From: Rubrivivax sp.
GTDB lineage: Bacteria > Pseudomonadota > Gammaproteobacteria > Burkholderiales > Burkholderiaceae_C
Length of the DNA: 64,000 bases
NCBI GenBank assembly: GCA_022843905.1
Contig: JALHMT010000029.1
Location: forward strand, 1 to 64,000
Direction: 5' to 3'
In this document: positions 24,490 through 32,217 of the stretch, piece after piece
How the letters are laid out: each line of letters opens with the position of its first letter
Position numbering within the stretch: position 1 is the first letter of the stretch
The notes under the pieces: model-generated
Seen by the model: the letters and a program-made list of their open reading frames with translations, nothing else
Told to the model about the DNA's origin: nothing
Database searches by the model: none
Position numbers and translations under genes: made by a program

Positions 24490-25151
24490 CACTGCGGATT
24501 CGTCTCGTCCGCGCCCATCGTGGCCGCGGTATTGACGATCTGCTGCAGGTTGCGGACGTTGGCCGCGCCCATGCCGTGCACGATCACGTCGTCGCCAACC
24601 CTGGCGATGAAATCGGTGTCCATCGTGCCTGGCTTCAAAAAATTCGAGCCACTGAAACGCTCGACCCACATGCGTCGAAAATCGGTGTCAGGGTTCAACG
24701 TGCCGTCGATCACGTCTTGCACCGCTTGCTGCACTAGCGCCGCCGCGGAAATGTCGTCGGCCGCAACAAACTGGCCAGCAAAGTTGATCGGGTGCAGTAT
24801 TCGCGGAACGTCGTCAACAGCAGGCTTGGTGCCCGGGTCTAGCGCAAAGACCAGGATCTCGTGCGTCGCGCCGTCGAGGCCGACCGTGGCCTTCGGGAGG
24901 CCGGGCACTTCGCGCAATGCAACGCACATGATCGTGTAGTGCGACCACAGCGGGTGAGCGTAGGCTGCGCTGGCGATCCAGCACGGCAGCGTCACAGCGG
25001 CGCGCGGGTCGTTCACGATGCCGCGGCGCCGGCTGACTGCCTCCATGTCGATCAGCCAGGCATTGCCAAGCCTTCCGCGCATCGTCGGTTCGGTAGTCTC
25101 GGTAAGCTGCAGCGTGCTGCTTGTGTTCACGTCTTTCCTTTCGTTCGTCAT
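24489..25151 (-). CDS. Conserved phage protein of unknown function
   Basis: The product has 220 residues; GGAG lies six bases before ATG. It mixes beta and helical segments (THEILVFALDPG, AAALVQQAVQDVIDG). No catalytic motif or membrane segment is visible. It sits between the DUF968-like nuclease and small DNA-binding genes in the leftward early operon, so a role in DNA metabolism is likely. Confidence 0.6.
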   Translation of the reverse strand: MTNERKDVNTSSTLQLTETTEPTMRGRLGNAWLIDMEAVSRRRGIVNDPRAAVTLPCWIASAAYAHPLWSHYTIMCVALREVPGLPKATVGLDGATHEILVFALDPGTKPAVDDVPRILHPINFAGQFVAADDISAAALVQQAVQDVIDGTLNPDTDFRRMWVERFSGSNFLKPGTMDTDFIARVGDDVIVHGMGAANVRNLQQIVNTAATMGADETNPQ

Positions 25152-25163
25152 GCCAACTCCAGT

Positions 25164-25238
25164 TCAAGTTGCCTGTGATCCGATCGAGCGCGCCACGGCG
25201 AATCGCCGCAGCTCCCGACCGCAGTTGGCGCACTTCAT
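25164..25238 (-). CDS. Possible 24-residue CxxC micro-protein
   Basis: A very short ORF (MKCANCGRELRRFAVARS...) starts in an exact ATGA overlap with the stop of the winged-helix gene upstream and ends 12 bases before the next start, filling the only gap in this tightly packed operon. It has one CxxC knuckle followed by a basic helix. The precise coupling supports translation, but the size leaves doubt. Confidence 0.4.
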   Translation of the reverse strand: MKCANCGRELRRFAVARSIGSQAT

Positions 25239-25690
25239 TCGCCGCACCACGCCCACTGCTGCGATCGCTGGTCGCTGCTGCCCCAGGGCTTTACGTAGCC
25301 GAGCTGGTGCATGTCCATCAGCCAGCCGCGCGCCGTCTCGACATCCAGCGCCAGGTCTTCGGCCAAGGTGTAGAGGTTGATCTGCCGGCCGCGCAACGCT
25401 GAGCGCACTGAGAAGATCACCCGGGCATACGCCAGCCGGTCTGGCGTCTGCAGCCGCTTGGCCACCATCGAGCGCAGCCTTGGGCCGCATCGGTAGACCA
25501 CACCCTCGTCGGTCGTGGCCTTGTCCAACATCCCGTTGCGCACGCTGGCGGCCAGATAGGCCGTCACGCTGTCATGCCGAAGGCCCCAGCGGGCCTCGAT
25601 GTCGGAGGTGGTCAGCTCCTCGTCGACCGCGCTGGAGAAGTACAGCAACACCTCAAAGGCTTTGGATGCGCTCGGGCCAGGGGCTTTCAT
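25235..25690 (-). CDS. Winged-helix DNA-binding protein
   Basis: The product has 151 residues. The N-terminal half reads as a winged helix: AFEVLLYFSSAVDEELTTSD, IEARWGLRHDSVTAYLAASV, then a beta wing around VVYRCGPRL. The C-terminal half has a second helix-turn-helix-like unit (LYTLAEDLALDVETARGWLM). Two such units suggest a replication initiator-like or regulatory protein. It is coupled to NinB by ATGA. Confidence 0.6.
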   Translation of the reverse strand: MKAPGPSASKAFEVLLYFSSAVDEELTTSDIEARWGLRHDSVTAYLAASVRNGMLDKATTDEGVVYRCGPRLRSMVAKRLQTPDRLAYARVIFSVRSALRGRQINLYTLAEDLALDVETARGWLMDMHQLGYVKPWGSSDQRSQQWAWCGE

Positions 25691-26106
25691 GCGTCGACTC
25701 CTTCCGGCGATTCCTCGTCAATCTCGACTCCGCGATCCGCGGCAGTCGCTTGGATGAAGGTGATGAAGTCGGCAAACTTCTTGCGGCCGAACTTGCTGGT
25801 GCGCTTGCCCAACAGGACCATGCCGCCGTTCAAGCCCATGGCCACGCGCTGCGTCTCCTGCTCGAAGGCAGCGGACAGGATGTCCTTCCACTCCTCGGGG
25901 TCCAACTTCACGCGATCGCCGTTGACGGGCCAGTCGAGCTGATCGCTGAAAGCCTGCATCCAGACCCACATCAGCGCGTTTTGCTCAAGGTTCCTGGTCG
26001 GCTCTTTGACCTCGACGACGTAGCCATCGGGTGCGTCAGCAACGGCCGACATAGCCCGGCGTCGAGCCTCTGAGTGCACCAAGCGGAACAGGCGCTTCTC
26101 GCTCAC
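25687..26106 (-). CDS. ninB: NinB family recombination protein
   Basis: The GTG at 26106 overlaps the previous stop (GTGA) and gives 139 residues, the usual NinB length. The family pattern is clear: RLFRLVHSEARRRAM, PTRNLEQNALMWVWMQAF, the segment PEEWKDILSAAF and the end GRKKFADFITFIQATAADRG. NinB (lambda Orf) helps load single-strand annealing protein in phage recombination. It fits with the ERF protein and YqaJ-type exonuclease encoded in the rightward block. Confidence 0.85.
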   Translation of the reverse strand: MSEKRLFRLVHSEARRRAMSAVADAPDGYVVEVKEPTRNLEQNALMWVWMQAFSDQLDWPVNGDRVKLDPEEWKDILSAAFEQETQRVAMGLNGGMVLLGKRTSKFGRKKFADFITFIQATAADRGVEIDEESPEGVDA

Positions 26107-26369
26107 GAAGCGCTCCCGATTGGCGGGTGCACGCGCCGCGCCGGCGCCTGCAGCACCTGCTTGCGGATGACGGCCGCGTCCAGGTATCCCAGGCACAGGG
26201 CCGTACCGCCGTTCGCCGAGTGCACGCTCCAGTCGTTGAGCCGGGCGCCATGGGCCGGGATCGTCGCAACGTACCGCGCGCAGCGGATGCGCACCGTGCA
26301 GTGCATGCTCGGCTCGCACCAGGCCTCGTCAGGATCCAGGCGTAGCGCTGGGTCTCGTTCGTGCGTCAT
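26103..26369 (-). CDS. Small phage protein, unknown
   Basis: The product has 88 residues and overlaps ninB by GTGA. The composition is normal for a globular protein (WCEPSMHCTVRIRCARYVAT, SVHSANGGTALCLGYLDAAV). No family is recognised. It is the first gene after a 270-base gap that follows the HNH gene. Confidence 0.5.
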   Translation of the reverse strand: MTHERDPALRLDPDEAWCEPSMHCTVRIRCARYVATIPAHGARLNDWSVHSANGGTALCLGYLDAAVIRKQVLQAPARRVHPPIGSAS

Positions 26370-26638
26370 GCGGTCCTCGTATCGTTGAACGCAAACAACT
26401 CAACAACCTCTCTCTACTGCTCTGCTTTCTTCGCTGCCCTTTGGTGAACGGACCCAGCCTTGCCTGCTGGATCCCTTCACTACCTGCCCTTCGGAGCCAC
26501 GTAGACCCGCCAGACGTTCGACGCTTGGGCTCTGGCTTCGCCACCCTTCCCCCTGCCTCCGCGTCTCGCCACCAGTAGGGGTGTCGTGTCCCGGGCGCTG
26601 GTGCCTGCTTCGCGTCCGTCCGGGGCATCGAGGTCGGG
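26370..26638. other. Unassigned 269-base gap in the leftward operon
   Basis: This is the only sizeable gap within the leftward early operon. The plus strand is rich in CT. A minus-strand ORF from 26628 could encode about 100 residues, but its composition is strongly basic and low-complexity and it would overlap the next gene. I see no clear terminator or promoter. It lies directly behind an HNH gene and could be a remnant of that element. Confidence 0.4.
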
Positions 26639-27280
26639 TCACAAGAGAAACCCCTTCTCCTGCATAAACCTGATCGGGTCTTTGGCGCCTTTGCGCAGGT
26701 TGCAAGTCGGGCAAAGCAACTGCAGGTTGAGTCGATCGTTCGACCCTCCATTCGCCAGCGCAACGACGTGATCGACATGAAACTCGTCCCCAAGACGAAC
26801 GCGACATGCAATGCACTTGCCTCGCTGCTTGACGTAGAGAGTTGCGACATCAGCCTGCGTGTGAGTTCCGCTGGCGCCGAGCTTTCTGGCGCGGCGTATC
26901 GCCGCGTTCAACCGCAGCTTGTCGGGGTTTTGTTTCGCCCACAGTCGATTCATCTCACGCTTGCGCTCGATATTCGCTGCCGCGTACTCAGCAAGTCGTT
27001 CTGGATTGGCTTCTTTCCAAGCCCGGCTCAATTCAATCTGGCGCTCTGGGTTCGCTTTGCGCCACGCAGCGCTAGATTCGGTTGACGAAGTCGGGTTCTT
27101 TTCCCTCCACGCCTTCATCCGTTCGCATTCAGCCTCTCTGTTCCGGCGATGCCAATTCAACCGGGATTCGCGCTCATTGGCGAGAAGCTCAGGAGACAGC
27201 GATGCTCGCCGTTCGCGCTGATACGCGCGCCTATGCTCAAGAAAAGCAAGATGCTCTGGGCTGCCTCGCTCAAGCTTCAT
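26639..27280 (-). CDS. HNH homing-type endonuclease
   Basis: From ATG 27280 the product has 213 residues. The N-terminal two thirds are repeats of a basic helix with N-P (KANPERQIELSRAWKEANPE, KQNPDKLRLNAAIRRARKLG), typical of DNA-binding arms of phage HNH homing enzymes. The C-terminal core is complete: CIACRVRLGDEFHVDHVVAL, GGSNDRLNLQLLCPTCNLRK, with two CxxC pairs for structural zinc and HVDH/N/H-like catalytic positions. It starts in an ATGA overlap with the primase stop, so it has inserted exactly at the end of that gene or been adopted into the operon. Confidence 0.85.
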   Translation of the reverse strand: MKLERGSPEHLAFLEHRRAYQRERRASLSPELLANERESRLNWHRRNREAECERMKAWREKNPTSSTESSAAWRKANPERQIELSRAWKEANPERLAEYAAANIERKREMNRLWAKQNPDKLRLNAAIRRARKLGASGTHTQADVATLYVKQRGKCIACRVRLGDEFHVDHVVALANGGSNDRLNLQLLCPTCNLRKGAKDPIRFMQEKGFLL

Positions 27281-28161
27281 GCTTGCACCACATATCGAGC
27301 TTTGGAAAGAACCAAGCGCTCCAGTTTTCTTGCCGCGCCTTCGCCAATTTCGTGGAGGTAATCGCACCAGTCAGAGCCTTCAATACCGTCCGGGTAAGCA
27401 ACTCCGCAGCCGATCAACACTGCGGCGTTGTTGGCCTTATCAAGGCCCGGGTTGAAGCCTCGTTTCGCAAGCGTTTTCCAATCATGGTCAGCGCAAATCA
27501 CCACGCTTCCGGTAGGCCTGATGCGGTCCACCACCGGCAGGATGTTTCCGGCGTCGAAGGCCACGATCACGCGGGCCTGTCGCACCGACTGGAACACCGC
27601 AAGCCCGGTGGCCAGGCCTTCCACGATCGCCGTGACGGCCGCGCGCTGGCGGTCGATGACGTAGGCCCCAGCCTTGACCGGTGCGCCCGGCCAGAAGCGC
27701 TTTGTGCCGTCCGGGTGGATCGTCTGGACGCTGATCAGCGTGTCGCCAAGCCACACCGGCACCACCAGCAGACCGTCATGCTGGCGCAGGCCAGCGCAAC
27801 CCAGCGGGGCCAGGCCCTTGCGCTCGATGTACGGATGCGGCCGGTTCAGCGCCCGCGCGTTGTGCCAGAAGGCGCGGGCGCTGCGGATGGCCTGCGCGCG
27901 GTAAGCCCGCTCGCGCTGCATGCGCAGCTTGGCCTCGTCGACCGGCGCGGCCCGGCTCGCGCTGTCGTCGCGCCACGAACTGATGCCGCTCTCGGTGGCC
28001 CAGTTGCGCCAGTAGCCGCGGCCGTCCGGGTGCAGGACGTAGGCCCCGTTGCGCTTCTTCGGGTGATCGTCGGTGGCGCAGCGGCGCCACTTGCTGTCGG
28101 CCACGATGGCGCGCGGGTGCAGGCCGGACAGGCGCATGGCCTGGTCGAAGGTAACGCTCAT
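27277..28161 (-). CDS. Toprim-domain DNA primase-like protein
   Basis: The product has 294 residues; ATG overlaps the helicase stop. The N-terminal part (YVLHPDGRGYWRNWATESG) is like the region before Toprim in phage primases. The Toprim domain spans about residues 185-275: EGLATGLAVF supplies the catalytic Glu and ICADHDW the Asp pair, with a further segment PDGIEGSDWCDYL. It should make RNA primers at the phage fork together with the helicase encoded just upstream. No zinc finger is seen, so recognition may rely on the partner. Confidence 0.8.
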   Translation of the reverse strand: MSVTFDQAMRLSGLHPRAIVADSKWRRCATDDHPKKRNGAYVLHPDGRGYWRNWATESGISSWRDDSASRAAPVDEAKLRMQRERAYRAQAIRSARAFWHNARALNRPHPYIERKGLAPLGCAGLRQHDGLLVVPVWLGDTLISVQTIHPDGTKRFWPGAPVKAGAYVIDRQRAAVTAIVEGLATGLAVFQSVRQARVIVAFDAGNILPVVDRIRPTGSVVICADHDWKTLAKRGFNPGLDKANNAAVLIGCGVAYPDGIEGSDWCDYLHEIGEGAARKLERLVLSKARYVVQA

Positions 28162-29768
28162 TGCGCAGCCCTCGGCTCGCCCCAGTTCTCGGGCATCTGG
28201 CGCACGCTCGGCGGCGACGCCTTCTCGCGCCCCTTGCTGAAGCGGATCTGCTCGGCCCGGATGCGATTGCGCACCTCGGGCGTCGGATCGACAGGCACGG
28301 TGGTGTCGAACCACTTGCCCTTCGGGAAGGATCCCGTCATGCCGCGATAGATCGCCAGCGCCTGTTTCTTCGCGGCCTCGCCCTGGCGGCGCTCCAGCAC
28401 GTAGCCGCAGACCTGCGGCCACAGGTCGCGGTCCAGCTGCGACTGCCACTTGCCGCCGCCGGCCAGCAGCTCCTTCAGCGTGCCGGGCACGTGCTCGATG
28501 GCGCGCTTCTTCGGGTAGACGTGGCCGCAGTTCGGGCAGTGCGGCATGGGCTTGTGCAGATGACCGCAGGACGGACACTTGATGGCCTCGGCATCCTCCT
28601 TGTCCTTGGGCTTCTCCTTGGGCTTCTTCACGCCGTCGTCGAGCTCGCTGACGCCGTGCTCGAAGAAGTCCTGCATGTCGGCCCAGAACCGCGAGCAGTT
28701 GCCGGAGTGATCCAGCACGATGCAGTCCTCGTACAGGTCGGAGATTCTCAGCCCCCGGCCGAAGAACTGAATGTGCTCGGCCAGCGACTTGCGCAGCGGC
28801 CGGGCCATGATCACCGCGCCGATGTCGGCCACGTCGAAGCCCTTCGAGGCTGCAGTGACGGTGATCAGCCCGCGGATCGTGCTGTCTTTCTTGCGGTACT
28901 CGGCCACCGTCTCGGCCCGGTCTTCGTCGCGGTCCTTGAAGGTGTAGGTGGCGCAGTTGATGCCGGCGGCCAGGAACTGACGCTGCAGCTCCTCGACGTG
29001 CGCGGTGTCGACGGCGCTGCAGATGAACTTGCGGTTCTCGCCGTGCTTGATGTACTCGGCCACCACGTCACCGACGACCTGCAGGGCGCGCTTCTGCGTC
29101 TCCTTCTGCTCCCACTCGCCGGCCACCACCTTGACGCCGGCCATGTCCGGCTCGACGCAGGCGAAGATCCGGTACGGAGCCAGGAAGCCCTCGGCGATCA
29201 GCTTGTTCGTCGTGGTGACGTTGATCACGCAGTCGTACAGCTTGGCCAGGCCCTTGGTGAATGGCGTGGCCGTCAGGCCGATGGTGATGGTGTCGCGCGG
29301 GGTGATGCGCTTGCTGACAGTCTCGGTGACGGTGTGCGCCTCGTCCACCAGGATCAGGTTCGCATCGGGCCAGCGGCGGCGCGCGACGGTCTGCTGGCTG
29401 CAAATCTGAACCGGCAGGCTCGGCCGGAAACGCCAGTGCGACGCCTGGATGATCCCGTGCTCGATGCCGTAGCGGTCGAACGTCGCGCTGGTCTGCTCGA
29501 TCAGGCTGATGCGGTCGACCAGAAAGATGCTGCGCCGGCCCTTGCGCATCGACTCGTTGATGAGGTAGGAGCCGATCACCGTCTTGCCGGCCCCGGTGGG
29601 CGCGCAGATCAGGATGTTGCGCTTGCCTTCTCGGATGGCCTGGCGCGCAGCCTCGACGGCGGCGATCTGGTAGTCGCGCAGCTCGATCAGGAACCCGTCG
29701 CGGCCGGGCGCGTTGTCGGCCACGAATGCCGCGGCCTCGGCAACAGGGGTGGGCTCGAACAGAGTCAC
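28158..29768 (-). CDS. SF2 DEAD/DEAH-type helicase with zinc fingers
   Basis: GTG 29768 overlaps the ParB-like stop and gives 536 residues. Motifs: Q-like RDYQIAAVEAARQA, Walker A CAPTGAGKT (motif I), LVDEAH (motif II), LTATPF (motif III), VTAASKGFDVADIG and FFGRGLR (motifs V/VI). After the motor there is a zinc-ribbon pair CPSCGHLHKPMPHCPNCG near residue 420. The fold resembles the UvsW/RAD25-type phage helicases that open origins or remodel forks. It precedes the primase directly, so both likely work as the replication pair. Confidence 0.85.
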   Translation of the reverse strand: MTLFEPTPVAEAAAFVADNAPGRDGFLIELRDYQIAAVEAARQAIREGKRNILICAPTGAGKTVIGSYLINESMRKGRRSIFLVDRISLIEQTSATFDRYGIEHGIIQASHWRFRPSLPVQICSQQTVARRRWPDANLILVDEAHTVTETVSKRITPRDTITIGLTATPFTKGLAKLYDCVINVTTTNKLIAEGFLAPYRIFACVEPDMAGVKVVAGEWEQKETQKRALQVVGDVVAEYIKHGENRKFICSAVDTAHVEELQRQFLAAGINCATYTFKDRDEDRAETVAEYRKKDSTIRGLITVTAASKGFDVADIGAVIMARPLRKSLAEHIQFFGRGLRISDLYEDCIVLDHSGNCSRFWADMQDFFEHGVSELDDGVKKPKEKPKDKEDAEAIKCPSCGHLHKPMPHCPNCGHVYPKKRAIEHVPGTLKELLAGGGKWQSQLDRDLWPQVCGYVLERRQGEAAKKQALAIYRGMTGSFPKGKWFDTTVPVDPTPEVRNRIRAEQIRFSKGREKASPPSVRQMPENWGEPRAAQ

Positions 29769-30751
29769 GCGGCCACCTTGGCGTGCTGCCGGTAGAAGGC
29801 CTCGACCAGGGCCGGGATCTTGGTGGCATCGCGCTCGCCGAACAGCTTGCCGATGCGCACCATGCGGTTGTTCAGCTGCTGCAGCTCGCGCTCCAGGCGG
29901 GCAGCGTTGCCCATCTTCTCGTCGGCCGTGCGCTGGGCGTGCTCGTAGGCTCGGCGCCACTTGATCGCCTCGGCCTTCAGGTCGTCGGCCGCGGCCGCGG
30001 CCAGCAGGGCGCGCAGTTCGTCGACCTCCACCTGAATGCGCTGCAGTTCGGCGATGGCCTCGTATGGGCTCATCCCAAAGTCGTCAGCATCCTCGGGTGC
30101 TTCGGTACTTGCTTGCACTGTGCTCACCGGGCCCGGGGCGCGCTGCTCGGGCGTGACGGTCGATGCTGTCTCGGTGGCCACCGTGGGGGCGGGAGCGGGT
30201 GCAGCGGCCGGTTGGGGAGGATCTGCAGCCGGCGGCTTCTTGGCCTCGGTCACCGCGGCATGCGCCTGCGGCAGCGACACCTCGCCGTGCGCCACCTGCC
30301 GGGCCAGTTCGGGGTCGGCCCGCGCGACCTGGTCGGCCATCCGCTGCGTGCGGTCGCTGGCGCCGGACTGCGCCGTCCGGTCGGCAACGGTCGATAACCC
30401 GGCAACGTTGCCGGGTTTCCCGGCAGGCCGGCCGCCCGGCTGCGCCAGCGCCCAGTCCTGCGCGCTGGCCACGATCGCGGCCTGCTGGCCGGCCGTCAGG
30501 TGCCGGCGGTGCAGGTTCGCCGACAGCACGAACGACACCGCGCTCGTGCCGGTGAACTCCACGAACTCCATGCGGGCGCCGGTTTCCTGGCAGGCCCGGT
30601 AGCGGTTGCCTCCGTCGAGCACCATGCCGTCCAGCAGCACGATCGGTGTGCGCAACCCGTTGGCCTTGATGTCCGCGCACAGGGCCGCGAACTCCGCGCC
30701 GGACATGCGCGGGAACAGGGTGCACAGCGGGTGCAGTTCGAGGTTCATCAT
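29765..30751 (-). CDS. ParB/Srx-like nuclease-domain protein with coiled-coil C-terminus
   Basis: From ATG 30751 the product has 328 residues. The first 100 are a ParB N-terminal-like domain: FAALCADIKANGLRTPIVLL, DGMVLDGGNRYRACQETG, FVLSANLHRRHLT. A helical region follows (MADQVARADPELARQVAHGE), then a Pro/Ala linker and a C-terminal coiled coil (AEKM...LERELQQLNNRMVRIG). Phage ParB-like proteins of this type bind DNA or nick it and often accompany replication genes. The gene contains one copy of a 22-bp palindrome that recurs in the genome. Confidence 0.75.
   Translation of the reverse strand: MMNLELHPLCTLFPRMSGAEFAALCADIKANGLRTPIVLLDGMVLDGGNRYRACQETGARMEFVEFTGTSAVSFVLSANLHRRHLTAGQQAAIVASAQDWALAQPGGRPAGKPGNVAGLSTVADRTAQSGASDRTQRMADQVARADPELARQVAHGEVSLPQAHAAVTEAKKPPAADPPQPAAAPAPAPTVATETASTVTPEQRAPGPVSTVQASTEAPEDADDFGMSPYEAIAELQRIQVEVDELRALLAAAAADDLKAEAIKWRRAYEHAQRTADEKMGNAARLERELQQLNNRMVRIGKLFGERDATKIPALVEAFYRQHAKVAA
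30392..30419. repeat. Copy 1 of a 28-bp repeat with a perfect 22-bp palindrome (in ParB-like gene)
   Basis: The half-site AACCCGGCAAC at 30396 is followed at once by its exact inverse. The 28 bases around it (read on the minus strand) are identical to 62376-62403. Here it encodes KPGNVAGLS in the ParB-like protein. A third copy with one central change lies at 49254-49275. Confidence 0.8.
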
Positions 30752-31035
30752 GGCTTCACGAAGTCGAAGCCGTGGCAGCACGCAAGCTGCAGCGGCGATG
30801 TCGGGAGGCGCAGCGCGCAGGTGCGGCTGCGTTGAAAGTTGCTGCACTCGCAGCAGATCCGGCGCTCGTCCAGGTCGGCATCGCGGGCTGACAGCCGGTC
30901 GCCCAAGGCTTTGGCCTGGTCCTCGGTCATGCCGCGGCGCATGAACAGCGCAACCCTGAACTTGAAGCGGGCGATCTTCCTGTCGCACCACGGCAGGTCC
31001 AGGCGCTGCGACGGGGGGATGACGGCAGGCGTCAT
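30748..31035 (-). CDS. Small cysteine-containing phage protein
   Basis: From ATG 31035 the product has 95 residues; a longer form from TTG 31062 is possible. It has a basic helical middle (DRKIARFKFRVALFMRRGMT) and a likely zinc-binding end with RRICCECSNFQ, CALRLP and CCHGFD. It is coupled to the ParB-like gene by ATGA. The position suggests a DNA-binding partner of ParB-like or helicase proteins. Confidence 0.55.
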   Translation of the reverse strand: MTPAVIPPSQRLDLPWCDRKIARFKFRVALFMRRGMTEDQAKALGDRLSARDADLDERRICCECSNFQRSRTCALRLPTSPLQLACCHGFDFVKP

Positions 31036-31129
31036 GTGGTTCACCGCACAGACACCGTGCAATCAGTCAGGCCACCATGTGGCGGGGCGATGCCGGCCAT
31101 TGACGCCGCGCAAAGAAGAAAAGCGCCAG

Positions 31130-31378
31130 TCATGCTCTATCCCGTTCGACTGGATTGCGCCCGGCCATCCGAAGCACGAGAGTCATGTCCGACAAGCGGC
31201 GGTTGATGTACTCGTTGACCGCGACCTCGATCAGCTCCTTGCGGTTGCTGCCGTCGATGCGGGCCAGGCCATCCAGACCGGCGGCCTGGTTGATGGTCAG
31301 GTCAAAGCGGATAGGGACGACATCGCGGTCGGCGTTCGGCGCTCTACTGCACTTCGGAAGGGGAAGGGGGTCTGTCAT
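31130..31378 (-). CDS. Ribbon-helix-helix-like small regulator
   Basis: The product has 82 residues. VPIRFDLTINQAAGLDGLAR, then GSNRKELIEVAVNEYINRRL, matches the strand-helix-helix layout of Arc/CopG-like proteins. No good ribosome site is seen before ATG 31378, so the exact start is not certain. It follows the cro-like gene in the leftward operon and may be a second early regulator. Confidence 0.6.
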   Translation of the reverse strand: MTDPLPLPKCSRAPNADRDVVPIRFDLTINQAAGLDGLARIDGSNRKELIEVAVNEYINRRLSDMTLVLRMAGRNPVERDRA

Positions 31379-31484
31379 GGCTGATCAGGAGTGGAGTCAG
31401 GCTGCAGTGGCGGCGATGCTTCAGCGGGTGATGCAGCAGGTGCGCATGGAATATTTACGCCTGGCTGCTGAGCTGCGGCGGTGA
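31377..31484 (+). CDS. Possible 35-residue helical peptide
   Basis: The ATG at 31377 is preceded by an unusually good purine ribosome site (GGGGAAGGGGG, six bases upstream). The peptide MADQEWSQAAVAAMLQRVMQ... is amphipathic helix to the end. It is antisense to the leftward transcript, starts back to back with the RHH gene (shared CATG) and ends one base before the cro-like stop. It may be real or chance. Confidence 0.3.
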   Translation: MADQEWSQAAVAAMLQRVMQQVRMEYLRLAAELRR

Positions 31485-31485
31485 G

Positions 31486-31698
31486 TCAGGCCGCGGCCTT
31501 GGCGGGCGTCCGCTCTGGCTCCTGACCAAGCGCAGCAGGTGCCAAATGCTTTCGTGCGATAGCCGCAACAACCCGATCAGCGATTCGGTCTGGCAAAGGG
31601 TCAGGCCACTTCTCAACAGCCTGATAGGTGATGCCGATTGCTTCGGCGACCGAGGAGACGGAGCCCCCCAGGAGTTCGATGGCTTTTGCCTTGCGCAT
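31486..31698 (-). CDS. Cro-like repressor
   Basis: I place the start at ATG 31698 (70 residues): an operator covers the upstream ATG at 31713, and the predicted transcript begins at about 31698. KAIELLGGSVSSVAEAIGIT and YQAVEKWPDPLPDRIADRVV show the short helix-turn-helix of Cro/YdaS-type proteins. It is first in the leftward early operon and divergent to the CI-like gene, the standard lambdoid arrangement. It should bind the TGAACTATGGTTCA-type operators. Confidence 0.75.
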   Translation of the reverse strand: MRKAKAIELLGGSVSSVAEAIGITYQAVEKWPDPLPDRIADRVVAAIARKHLAPAALGQEPERTPAKAAA

Positions 31699-31703
31699 GC
31701 CGC

Positions 31704-31742
31704 ATTGAACCATAGTTCATGGGCGCGCGCAACCATAGTTCA
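31704..31742 (-). promoter_or_regulatory. Leftward early promoter with two operator sites (immunity module 1)
   Basis: On the minus strand there is TTGCGC (31732-31727), 17 bases, then TTCAAT (31709-31704), a sigma-70-like promoter. Two near-palindromic sites overlap it: TGAACCATAGTTCA at 31706-31719 and GCAACCATAGTTCA at 31729-31742, 23 bp apart. The same arrangement occurs in the opposite direction at 33071-33109. The -10 element ends five bases before the cro-like ATG, so the transcript may be leaderless. The CI-like gene starts 26 bases away on the other side. Confidence 0.8.
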
Positions 31743-31767
31743 CGATGGCGGCGGTAGCCTATCGGCG

Positions 31768-32217
31768 GTGAGTACCGGCGACTACAAGGACCGTTTCGCG
31801 GAGGCTATGCGGCTGTCTGGCAAGTCGACGCATGACATTGCCGAGGCGCTCGGCGTGTCCTACCAGGCGATCAAGAAGATCGAGCTCGGCACGTCAAAAA
31901 TGCTGAAGGCAGACCACAACTCGGTGGCAGCGAAGTGCATGGGCGTCAGCGCTGAATGGCTGGCGACTGGTGATGGCTGCGCCGTGCCCGCCCCCGCCTC
32001 TACCTTGTCCCTCGCCGCGCAAGAGCTGGCGGCGCGCTTTGATGAGGTGCCAAACGGCGACGAGAAGCTCCGCTTGTACGCTCGATTGCTGAACGAGATC
32101 CGCGTGGCAACGCCAAGCACCCCAGGGCCTCCAGCGCGACAGCCTGTCGAGCAGCCCACTCTGTCGCAGGTTGGTCGCCCGCGAACGGCGCACGGCAAAT
32201 CCCGAGTTGCGCCATGA
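31768..32217 (+). CDS. CI-like repressor without peptidase domain
   Basis: From GTG 31768 the product has 149 residues. FAEAMRLSGKSTHDIAEALG and VSYQAIKKIELGTSKM form an XRE-type helix-turn-helix; CMGVSAEWLATGDG is the usual end of that domain in phage repressors. No S24 peptidase (Ser/Lys dyad) follows, only a helical segment and a Pro/Arg tail. It is thus shorter than lambda CI and probably not RecA-cleaved. It faces the cro-like gene across the operator pair and should maintain lysogeny. Confidence 0.8.
   Translation: MSTGDYKDRFAEAMRLSGKSTHDIAEALGVSYQAIKKIELGTSKMLKADHNSVAAKCMGVSAEWLATGDGCAVPAPASTLSLAAQELAARFDEVPNGDEKLRLYARLLNEIRVATPSTPGPPARQPVEQPTLSQVGRPRTAHGKSRVAP

Noticed and set aside
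26329-26628. Minus-strand ORF starting MPRTDAKQ in the gap after the HNH gene
   Set aside because: Strongly basic, no homologous pattern, overlaps the next gene's start by 41 bases and has no clear ribosome site.
31731-31768. Defined promoter for the CI-like gene
   Set aside because: TAGCCT at 31755 could be a -10, but no -35 match is convincing, so I did not annotate it.
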